Source: Heliocidaris tuberculata (Eukaryota > Echinodermata > Echinoidea > Camarodonta > Echinometridae). Taken from it: 64,000 nt of DNA. This document shows, in pieces, positions 20,996-30,678 of the stretch. Location: positions 54,488,993-54,552,992 of the forward strand of contig CM046832.1 in NCBI GenBank assembly GCA_025618425.1. The letters run 5' to 3'. A model generated the notes under the pieces. It did not search any database. It saw only the letters and a program-made list of their open reading frames with translations, and had not been told where the DNA came from. The translations under genes and the position numbers were made by a program. The number at the start of each line of letters is the position of its first letter. The first letter of the stretch is position 1.

Positions 20996-21380
20996 TTTAA
21001 AGTCCAAGCTATTTTATCCCATATGTTACTCACCACATCTAATATTGGAGTACAGTATATCTGATGACTGTATTAAGTATTTAGCCCCCCGCAGCTTGAT
21101 TCAGACTAACTATGAAGTAAAATGATCGATGTCACTTTATGTTAATAACTCCACACTACTTGAAAACGTATTGGACACCAAATGACCAAATGATTTGGAT
21201 TTGTCCACCAACTGTATTGTAAAGCTGTAGTATTATTTACGCCTACACGAAAAGTTCGTAAAGTGGCGCTTTATCCCAATCAGCACCAGCTGAGCCTCAT
21301 GACAGAAGTGGCAGTTAGACCTTCAATTTAAAATAATTGCTCCTCAAAATTTATGACGTCTAGCTACAGCCGGAACGAAG
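20790..21380. repeat. Nested repeat: ~125-bp direct repeats flanking a dispersed repeat and an AT tract
   Basis: The segment at about 20805-20920 (AAAGTGGCGATTTATC, AGCACCATCTGATCCTCAT, AAATAATTGCTC) recurs in the same orientation at about 21258-21370. Between the two lie a (TA) tract at 20939-20988 and the dispersed repeat 20996-21230, which is also found in intron 9 of ATXN7L3. This could be a local duplication or an element with direct terminal repeats. Confidence 0.6.
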
Positions 21381-22440
21381 CTTTAATTTCCGTTTCGTTA
21401 TGGCATCGCACGAAGACAGTGCCAAGTCTTGTTAAGATGTAGAGCTCGTAAGCAGATACCCGTGCATTCCACTGACCAAGAATACATGTATATCTTATTG
21501 ACAATATATCTAGACAAAGTAAACAATATTGTAGAATCATCTGTCAACGGATAGTCTTACACATGCGCAAGATTGCTCAGTACATACATATCGCAGAACA
21601 AGCTTTCAAAGGGGAAGTATAAATCCTTGTGGATTATGCAGTTCTTTTATTGTTTTAATGTCCTTTAAAAAGATAGCATTGAAACTTTTCTTAATGTTTT
21701 AATAGACAGTAAATATTATTAAAGAAATGCACACAGTCCAGCTAAGTAAAAATGCATTACCGTTATGAAAAGGATTTGTTACGAATTGATGCATGACAGA
21801 TTGAACTAACATTGGTTAAACATTTATTTGTTAAACACCACGATAATAAGAAGTAAATTTGATCTAGCCATACCAGTAAATAAAAATAAAACAAATTTAT
21901 GCCATAAACGGAAAACTGCCTGAATACTGAAACATTTCGATATTTTATTGTAAACTCGGAAACCCCTCTGGAAAGATTATGTTACTCGTAGAGCATTATT
22001 CAGCCATTCTTATCTATACCTTTTCTCACTTTTGTTTGGTGCAATTAAGAGAAAGCGACAAGGTGACATCTTTGAGGTTTTCCACATTAAATTTATAAAT
22101 GATTGACAGAAGCTAATGGGCTTTGTTTGGCTTTCGGCAACCTTTAATTTGACGCCATAATGTATAAATAAAAGGCTCGTGCATTGAAAAGGTTACCGGA
22201 AAAGTAACTATACAGTGTGAAATTTCCTGCGTACTCGAGTGTATATATATATATATATATTCATATCCTACATCATAAAGTTCTCATGCAAGGATTGGCC
22301 AGGAATGTCTCACGTGACATAAAATACTTTCACCATGAAGAAAAAATGGATATCGTCAGACCTCCGTATATTTTTCGATATAAAAATATTATGACGTCAC
22401 TTTTTTGTTTTTTCTGGATATTTCGAAGCTATCGATATCT

Positions 22441-22525
22441 CGATAATGTATCGCGATAATGTTTGTGCGTGACGAACAAACATTATCGCGATACATTATC
22501 GCGATAATGTTTGTGCGTGACGAAC
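22441..22525. repeat. Perfect hairpin with TATCGCGATA motifs plus partial repeat
   Basis: The 26-base arm 22441-22466 (CGATAATGTATCGCGATAAT...) is the exact complement of 22476-22501 around the 9-base loop GCGTGACGA. The segment CGATAATGTTTGTGCGTGACGAAC is then repeated directly after it (22502-22525). ATCGATATCTCGATA lies immediately to the left. Confidence 0.92.
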
Positions 22526-22746
22526 CTCTCAGTGTACGTGTATGTAGGTCTACTCCGATTCTACATTTAGTTTTAATTTGTTTCAATCTATCTAGGCTTA
22601 CTCTTGTAGGATATAAATCAAATATACCATGCACTCTTTTCGAGGCACCAATTAAAATTATGGATTCTTCGGTGACTGGAATAGTTACCATCTTCATCGG
22701 GGCTGCGCCCCTCAGAAAATAGTGTTATCCCAGAGAATCCATAATT

Positions 22747-23538
22747 GTCCCCGCCGAACGAAGTTCGCGAGGGGACTATGAAACGGGCTCCGTTCGTGTG
22801 TGCGTGTGTGTGTGTGTGTGATTCTGATTGTTTTATCTGATAGGGCTTGGTGAGGGCTTCCAAACTTCTACACAGAATCGTGAAATTCATTAATTATGCA
22901 AATTCATGCAAATTTATTCAAAAGTGACGAAAAATGCTACTTCTCTATTTCACATCGGATTTTGATTCCGATTGTTTTATCTGATAGGGCTGGGTGGGGG
23001 CTTCCAAATTTCTACACAGAATTTTGAAATTCATTAATTATGCAAATTTATGCAAATTTATTCAAAATTGACGAAAAATGCTACATCTCCTCTATTTCAG
23101 ATCGGATTTTGATTCCGATTGTTTTATCTGATAGGGCTGGGTGGGGGCTTCCAAACTTCTACACAGAATTTTGAAATTCATTAATTATGCAAATTTATGC
23201 AAATTTATTCAAAATTGACGAAAAATGCTACATCTCCTCTATTTCACATCGGATTTTGATTCCGATTGTTTTATCTGATAGGGCTGGGTGGGGGCTTCCA
23301 AACTTCTACACAGAATTTTGAAATTTATTATTCATGCAAATTTATGCAAATTTATTCAAAATGGCTGAAGGTTCATAATGTTTTCATGTTTTATATTTCA
23401 GTTGTATACATGCATTGTTGGTATTCTCTTCTTTTGCATGCAGTAACATTATTATTTTATTCACTAAAGTTTTTCACTGAAGTTTTAAGGTTCAGGCTAG
23501 TTAATTTCCACAGATCTGCACTTCCGGCGGGGACATTT
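22747..23538 (+). mobile_element. Tandem-repeat element with terminal hairpin (HINE/pearl-like), copy 1
   Basis: It starts TGTCCCCGCCGAACGAAG. The first 30 bases form a hairpin (GTCCCC and GGGGAC outer stem, CGAAC/GTTCG inner stem, GAA loop). A CGTTCGTG/TG-rich stretch follows, then about four copies of a 144-147 bp unit from 22821 to 23360 (each with GATTGTTTTATCTGATAGGG, CTTCCAAAC and TTATGCAAAT blocks). It ends GGCGGGGACA, which complements the start. There is no open frame. Short inverted termini, subterminal hairpins and a core of roughly 150-bp tandem repeats are known from bivalve pearl elements and non-autonomous Helentrons; membership is inferred from architecture. Confidence 0.65.
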
Positions 23539-23690
23539 ATTACGCATTGCGTAATTTACTCATTCACTTGTTTCAACTGGAGCCTCTCAGTGCAAGGTAT
23601 ATTTGATTACTATATTTTAGTTAAAATACTGTAGTAAGAAAGTGCACGTCTACATATGTACAAGGAGCTGCTGTGGCATGATGGGGCGCC

Positions 23691-23881
23691 GACATTTGCT
23701 CCTGCGACATTTGCTCCTCAGTCCATATCTCGAAAGGTCAAAGGTTAAGGTCAAGGTCATGATTTGTTTTTTTGTTCAGGACAATGTGAAGATTAGGATT
23801 AGGGTTAGGGTTAGGTTAGGTTTAGGTTTAGGATTAGCATGGCAAAGTTAGACCAGAGCAATTGTCGCAGGAGCAAATGTC
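23691..23881 (+). mobile_element. Short element with GACATTTGCTCC ends and internal TTAGGG tract, copy 1
   Basis: It opens GACATTTGCTCCTGCGACAT and closes with GTCGCAGGAGCAAATGTC, so the ends are inverted repeats of about 28 bp. Inside are a TCAAAGGTTAAGGTCAAGGTCA stretch (repeated half-site-like GGTCA motifs) and 23794-23833, built of TTAGGG and TTTAGG variants. There is no ORF of note. A second copy is inverted at 24796-24972. Confidence 0.75.
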
Positions 23882-24030
23882 ATACATCCGGCATGATATA
23901 TGAAGTTATATCTAAAAGAAGGGGGGGGGGGGGGGTAAAGGGTGAAAGGAGATATCACTTTTTATAGATGAGTGTGTGTGGGTGTGGGTGTGTGTGTGGG
24001 TGTGTGTGTGTGTGTGTGTGTGTGTAGAAG
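23882..24030. repeat. G-run and TG microsatellite
   Basis: A G-run at about 23922-23935 is followed by GTGTGTGGGTG-type repeats at 23970-24025. No gene. Confidence 0.85.
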
Positions 24031-24519
24031 TCGCAAAATACGAATGCACTAATTCGTACACGTAAATAGTTGCGAAAGTAAGTCGGCTAGAAAAAAAAGG
24101 TCATGTAAAAATAGACGACTTGCCTGTAAATTCTTAAATGATTCAGTAAGTATCCAGCAAGTACCTCATACATGTAGAATTCAACTTATAGCGTGGCAGT
24201 TAATGAGTCAATATCTAGCCTCGAAAACCAACTAAATATTCGCGTTACTAAGGAAATGAGGGATATAATCCAAATATTTGAGGTGCATATGATTTTTCTT
24301 TTTCAACGATGTGAGGACTTAAAATGTCATTTGTCTCCGTGCACCACCCACCTCCGTTCCACTAAGAGAGTGTCTTTCTAACATTAAAGAGATGGAAGGA
24401 GATAAACCGAAATGAATTACTGTTGCCACATTTTACAAAATTAGCTTCATACTTTGGTGTTGCCAGGATCTACTTTCCTCGGAAGAGATTTCTCATTTTT
24501 GTAAGTGATCTGCTGATGC

Positions 24520-25175
24520 AATTTCCATTTGAAATTTTCACGAATATTCCTCATTGCCTTTAATGTGAATTGTGGTTATGGCTTTGTGAAGTCCCATCTA
24601 TATGTGGTTATTAACCATCTTCCAGGGGTGATCATATTATTCGCCTCTTCATAAAATCGAAAAGTTTTTAGCTTGTAACTGATGCAACTTCCATTTGAAA
24701 TGCCCACGAATATTCGAGACTACCTTTTACATGAATCGTGGTTATGGCTTCCATGATTCAGTTCCATCTCTATGTGGTAGTTCAATCGGCTCCATGACAT
24801 TTGCTCCGGTCTGACTTTGCCATGTTAATCCTAAACCTAACCCTAACCCTAATCCTAACCCTAACCCTAACCTTCACATTGTCCTTGACAAAAAACCAAA
24901 TCATGAACTTGACCTTAACCATTGACCTTTCGAGATATGGACGGAGGAGCAAATGTCGCAGGAGCAAATGTCGTGTCACCAGTTCAGTCACCCCAGGGGT
25001 GATCATATTCTTTCCCTCCTCATATTTTATATGTAACTGTTGGAATTCCATTTTAAATATCCGTGAATATTTGACACTATTCCTTTAACATGAATGGTGG
25101 TTATGGCTTCCATCTATATGTGGTTATCCCACCATCCTCAGTGGTGATAATATTCTTCGCCTCTTCATAAAACCG
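24520..25175 (+). repeat. Tandem array of ~170-210-bp units, interrupted
   Basis: Three diverged units share TTTCCATTTGAAAT, CACGAATATT, GTGGTTATGGCTT, CCATCTATATGTGGT and GGGGTGATCATATT blocks, and two carry CGCCTCTTCATAAAA. The second unit is broken by the element at 24796-24972, whose flanks (GGCTCCAT and GTGTCACCAG) rejoin the array. No coding potential. Confidence 0.75.
24796..24972 (-). mobile_element. Short element with GACATTTGCTCC ends and CCCTAA tract, copy 2 (inverted)
   Basis: Reverse-complement copy of 23691-23881. It has the CCTAACCCTAACCCTAA-type tract at 24828-24871, the TGACCTTAACCATTGACC segment and the ends GACATTTGCTCC and GGAGCAAATGTC. It is inserted into the second unit of the 24520-25175 tandem array. 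Confidence 0.78.
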
Positions 25176-26465
25176 ACGTCTCCGAGAAAGGGTACTTGTC
25201 CCTGTCTCATATTCCTCTTATTTGATCTCGTACTTCAGGACGTTTATGAGATGGAGGAGGGTGGGGAAATGAAAAGAGGAGGAGGGGAGAAGAATGAAGA
25301 ATGAAAAAAAGCAGTGTATATTATGAGTCACAGACTTGGACTACGGAGACAGCCCGCGTGCATTATGAGTAGTATATCGAGTCGATCTAATGAACATGAT
25401 GTTTTGATGAAATCTCGCCGTGGTTTCGAGTCGCCAGGCGCAGAAGGCCGAGTAATTAGGCAACGCAGATTTTACTCACGTCACACTGCTACTCGGACGT
25501 GACTTTTTGAATCAATGTTGCCAACACAAAATCATGGCAAGACGTCACGTCGCACACCCGAGGCAAAAGAGAAGAAGGGCCTCTTGTTATTTATATGTGA
25601 TTTTCGTCGTAATGTGTGATATACTTACTGAGCCAGCGCTCTGTATGCAGGTTCTAAGAATATCAATAATCCGATTCAGCCTTTCAAGCCGAGATTTTAT
25701 CAAACATGATGCGTTTCATTCGTCTCAAGTGCGCTTGGCTTTTCTGTCGACTTCGTTCAGCAACGCAATCACGCATACCCGAATCCTAGTTTGAGGCGAA
25801 GTTTGGGAGGGGGGATTGGCAGAGACATGTGTCAATATTCCTTTTAGGGACAGATGAGAAACATGACATTAAAAGAAAAAACCAAAAACCCCAAAACCCC
25901 TTTATTTTTGTTCTCATTCCTTCCCTTCTTGATTTGTGAATCGACATTTTTTTCCTTTGTTTTTTGTTGTTGTTGTTTGTTTTGGGGGATTTTTGGGGTT
26001 GTTTTTCTGTGGTTGTTGTTGTTTTTTTGTTTTTTTTTTGTTTGTTGTTGTTGTTTTTGGGTTTTTTTTTTTTTTTTTTTTTGGGGGGGGGACTATCTTT
26101 ACATGACAGGTTTTTAAGCACGAGCTGATGATTATCCACCTTCACTTCTTGGATCCTGATCCATTTCCTATTAAAAATGCATCTTTTATGGGAACTTGCA
26201 TTATGTAATATCCTTACTATTTTACTAAGGAATATGGGATCCTCACGAAAAAAACAGAAAAAGAAAAAAAAAAGCGGTGTAAAGATTATTCTTAAGTGGG
26301 TGAAGACCTAGATATCTGTCAATGTTGAAAATATGAAAGGTTGCATTTAAAAGTACCATTTGACCATGACTCTTTCCTCTGAAATGAGACACTTTTGGCA
26401 ACATTGTGTTTCACCTATGTCACTGGACGTTATTGAATGGTGTTAGTGGTGGTGGAAGGGAAGGT

Positions 26466-26503
<38 letters not shown>

Positions 26504-27359
26504 CCTTACATAGATACACTTGTGGGGTATAGAAAACAAAAGAGCACAATGATGGCCTTTATTCCGTCATGCTTGTGGGGTACAAAATACAATAGGAGAA
26601 GTGCTTGTGGGGTACAAAGTACAAAAGGAGAAAACAATACAGTTCCCCACAAGTCAATGTGTGTGAGGGGGTGTGTGCGTGTGTGGGTGTGGGTGTGGGT
26701 GTGTGTGTGTTTGTGTGTGTGTGTTGGGGGGTAATACTCAGACTTATGTTTCCCTTTGGCTATGCCTAGCACGTTTATGAAAAGAAAGGGACAATAATTG
26801 TCGCAAAAGCAGTTATGACAAAAAGAAGCATTTGCCATCACTAGAAGAAAGATCTCTATTAATAGCCTCGAGAAAGATATGAATAGCCTCCTGAAAGATA
26901 TAAACTTTAGTTTGAATTGTTAACAAAGCTCAGTTTTTAAAATAAAGTTGGGGAGGGATACCCCCACCCTTCCCCATTCCACACTACCGACGTAGTGAGT
27001 TCGAGAGGATGGGACGTTTGCCCGACTGCTCGCGGATACATACATCACGCCAGGCACGCGTGGAGCAACGCGCCAGTATCAAATGCCTCGAGTTCCGTCA
27101 GATTTCACACTTCACCATTTCGTGCTTGGATTACTGTTACTTTTCACACGATCGACCCTAGTTTTTATTTGGACACACCGTCCATTTATTAAAGTTCTGG
27201 TGTTTTACTTCCCAAATACTCCAGGGAGGAAAAGAAAAGCAGAACCTGTGAAACGCATAATGGGAGAGCGGGAGAGAGGCAAATAACGAGCATTCATTGG
27301 TCGATTTGCTGGAAAGAGAAAAAGACTAGTGGAGTCATGTTATTGATTCAGCGAGGCCG
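25176..27359. other. Non-coding stretch with simple repeats
   Basis: No gene recognised. It contains a T/G-rich block with TTG repeats and a G-run at 25950-26090, (TG) tracts at 26467-26502 and 26660-26725, and a small repeat built on CTTGTGGGGTACAAA at 26517-26660. The short frames at 25314-25794 lie in more complex, CG-richer sequence but show no recognisable domain. Confidence 0.5.
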
Positions 27360-27604
27360 CCCTAGACTCGGGTAGTAATAAACCACGTACATACTCGGAC
27401 GTTCGGATGGAAATGAAACCCGTCGAAGCATTGCTCACGCTATGTGGGTCAACAAGTTGCTCCGGAGAGAATTTTTATTCCCGTCTTCATTTCAGGCATT
27501 GCTAGTGGGATGTGAGGAGACTTCTCTTCATTTATTGGAATTTATAACATATGAAGAACTACTAATGATGTTGATGATGGTACTACGGGCTTAGCGAGTC
27601 ACTG
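27360..27604 (+). other. Possible 5' (mostly untranslated) first exon with splice donor
   Basis: CG-richer than its surroundings and ends at a consensus donor, CACTG|GTAAGT (27605-27610). It contains one short upstream frame (ATG 27407 to TAG 27503-27505, 32 residues, starting MEMKPVEALL). It would fit the untranslated first exon of a plus-strand gene with a long intron to its right, but no downstream exon was found, so this is a weak call. Confidence 0.25.
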
Positions 27605-28278
27605 GTAAGTAGAAATTGTTTATCTATCAGTGTTCCAGATATATATTAAAAAATGGTCATATTTTTTCTATTTAAATCATAGTCGTTTATATTGAAAATG
27701 GAACCTTTCCTTTGCAATAAGTATTTAGACAATAATTGAGACATTATTTGGCAATGGGAAAAATATGTAATGCCAACTTTTTTTTTTGAAGATGAAACGA
27801 GTTTGCCTTCCGAAATTTGACATAAAATATTTTATTTCTTCACGAGCCAAAAATGCACTACCATTTATATTCCTTTATTTACTTCAGTGAAAGTATACCA
27901 ATGAGTGGACATTTATTGATAATGTCCAACAACATAGTTATATTACAATCAATTTTAAGCATGTCAATTCATATAGGCGAAGGAACATGCTATATTTCAC
28001 CAAGGAGTTATCACAGAACTGATTTCACCTAAAATTTCAGGAAACCCTGTGCTTAGGGCTATAACCTTTGTAATAATAATTACCTCTGTGACGTTCTAAT
28101 TTTGCAACTGTCCTGAAACGTGGAAATATTTATATATAGGTGAAAATATCGATATAAATATCAAATTTCCTATTTGATTTGCAACTTATATGAATAACAA
28201 GGCCTTTGCCTCAATAATTTTTGATAAGACTTAAGATTTTAAGTTAGATGCTGTGTCGATGCTGAAAATATAATCTGT

Positions 28279-28280
<2 letters not shown>

Positions 28281-28322
<42 letters not shown>

Positions 28323-28646
28323 CGTTAAAAAACGAGTCTATCTCTGAAAATTTCATTCTAGTGAAACAAGATGATTGCAATATTGAAAAATAAATTGACA
28401 TTCAAAGTACGAAATTAAATTTTGATATCAAGCTAGAATGTTAGAGGGGATGGGTCATGATAACAAGAAAAATTCTTAACGTATAAGCAAGAACGAGAAC
28501 AAAGTCACAAATTTAAAATTAGATTTATTGAGGGAGAATAAGATATTAAATGGAAAGAGAAGAGAGAAGAGTATATTAGAGAGATGAGGGGAGGGTAGGA
28601 GATTGGGGAGTAAGAAAAAAAGAAAGTGAGAAGGGGTGATGGAGAC

Positions 28647-28707
<61 letters not shown>

Positions 28708-28708
28708 A
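28281..28708. repeat. AT microsatellites and AT/AC compound tract
   Basis: (TA) at 28281-28320 and (AT) at 28648-28688, running into (AC) at 28689-28707. The purine-rich AGAGA sequence at 28545-28635 lies between them. The frames printed through here are repeat translations. Confidence 0.9.
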
Positions 28709-30230
28709 ATTTTACTTTGAGCCGTGAGAATTTTTTTTTAAAGTCCTTAAAAAAATGAATAATATGTCTTAGCTAAATTTGCTCTTTTGAAATTATCATT
28801 GAAAAAAATGATAAGACGGCTTGATTCTACCTATACGTTTTTTCAGGTGAGTGGCATCATCCCCATCCCCCTTCAGTGACGCTCTGGGGAGAGCAACGAT
28901 AGATACAAATGACCACTAACCGTGATTGATGACGAATAGACAAATCAATGCTGTAAGGAAAACCGCCCAGAAATGGCTAACAATCAATTTTAATTGCTGA
29001 CCGAATGGTTCGTTTATCGGAGAGATTTCCCCCTAACTGTATCTGTAAGCCTCCCGCAAGAAATGGATGCTGCAGGAAATGCAATGGTTTTTATGATGAT
29101 TGATGATATTTTTTGGTCGATGGAGTAATTTTGATATATTGTTTCCCCAGTGGGACGTGGAGAGACCGACTAAATAACACCACATAAGAAAGATCCTCAT
29201 GTTACTAGAAATCAATGCTGAATTATTTTGGCTATATCTTACATGTCTCTGGCACCAGTGGTGTATCTTTTAGAATTCACGAAGGAATACCCGAGAAGCG
29301 TGGGTTCAGATTTATTGGTGTTGTCTTTCTTATTGCCTGTTATTGCCCCAATTACATTTCGCCAGTCGTATGCCATGAAATTAATTAATGCCATTTCTTG
29401 TCTATTCTGTAACAAGATTTCATTAATCGAGAAAATTGTATTCCTATTAAAAAGGAAACATAAACCTAGTAGTTTTCTTCGAAAGCCAGACGACAAAGCT
29501 TAACTTAGCAACTGATATCTGTTTTTTGTTTTGCTTTGTTTTAAATTCTAGTTAAGTTTCAAATTTTTAATTGAATTGAATTTCTCATTCTTTCGTAACG
29601 CTTAGCTCATCGCCCCAAATAATATTTATCATTGACTTGTGCGATTCACCACTATGCAGTCCATGTGGTCTTATTTTATTTTATTTCTTTTTTCCCCTTT
29701 TTGTTGCTGTAAAAATATTGTCGAACCTGTTGTCATTTAGGAATACACTTCGATGAATGGCGCCATTGTAACTCCACATGTATCTATATACAAAAATGTG
29801 CAACATGTCGTCGATATCCCTTTCAGTAATCATAATTAAACCTTGGAAGGAAAAGTAATACTTCGACCCTTTTCTTCCAGTCCCTGGCCAAGCTTGCCTG
29901 CTGATCTGTTCGAGTTTCACAAAGTCTTCTGCTTTCGACATGCAGTCGTCATTTCATCTTATCATTGGCCGATGAATGGCGCCAATTTTCAGACGAGCTA
30001 TTGTTTGTTTTTGCCTGCTTGGTGTCTGTTTTTCTCCTGTTTACTATTTTTGTCCAACCCTTTGCCACTTGCCATTCAAGAACACATTTTGATAAATGGT
30101 ACCTCGTGTTTTGTAATTCTACGTCAAATGACTGCAGGGAGGTATAGCATTTGTATGGTTGTATCTTTTCTCGTCCTATTGAAAAAAAACTAAAGGAAAA
30201 CAAATACTATGTCGCTCTTAAATCGGAATA
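28709..30230. other. Non-coding stretch
   Basis: No exon recognised. 28850-29030 is fairly complex sequence (for example GATTGATGACGAATAGACAA) that could be regulatory, but I see nothing specific. A GATGAATGGCGCCA motif occurs twice (about 29752 and 29969). Confidence 0.4.
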
Positions 30231-30678
30231 AGGCATTGCTTCTCAGTTGGTCTCGGGTTTACATGGTCCTGAATTCATTTAACCTTCTATTTCTCTGAAA
30301 TTAAATCTTCCCACATGTTCGAATGAAAACCAATTCTAATATTTGCTTCAAAACTCAGACTGGGTCACTATTAAATGGTTCACATAGTCCCGAATTAATT
30401 TAACCTTCTCTCTTTAAAATAAAACTTTCGGACATGTCCGAAGGAAGACGGATGAGATATTTTGCCTTAAAGATAAATTTGAGTTCTGGCCACGCGATTA
30501 CATTGTGAAAAAAAACTGTCTGAAAGCAATTGGGAAAGGATTATCATGTCTACATAAGAACTGGTGTATACTGGGAGGTTTTGGAATCATCAAAATGATA
30601 AGAAATTTATCCAATCTCGCTGGAAACCATATACACTGCACAAATATATGACTCCACATAATTATATGTGGCATGAAC

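Noticed and set aside
22821..23360. Tandem repeats considered as a CRISPR array
   Set aside because: Units of 144-147 bp without distinct spacers in a eukaryotic context.
23794..24871. TTAGGG tracts considered as a chromosome end
   Set aside because: Short, degenerate, in both orientations and enclosed in a repeated element with unique sequence on both sides.
25786..26145. Opposed frames over 85-119 codons
   Set aside because: T/G-rich low-complexity sequence; products are runs of F, C, W or K, N, T.
29681..30203. 116-codon plus-strand frame and its antisense partners
   Set aside because: No splice logic, domain or conserved motif; the composition fits non-coding DNA.
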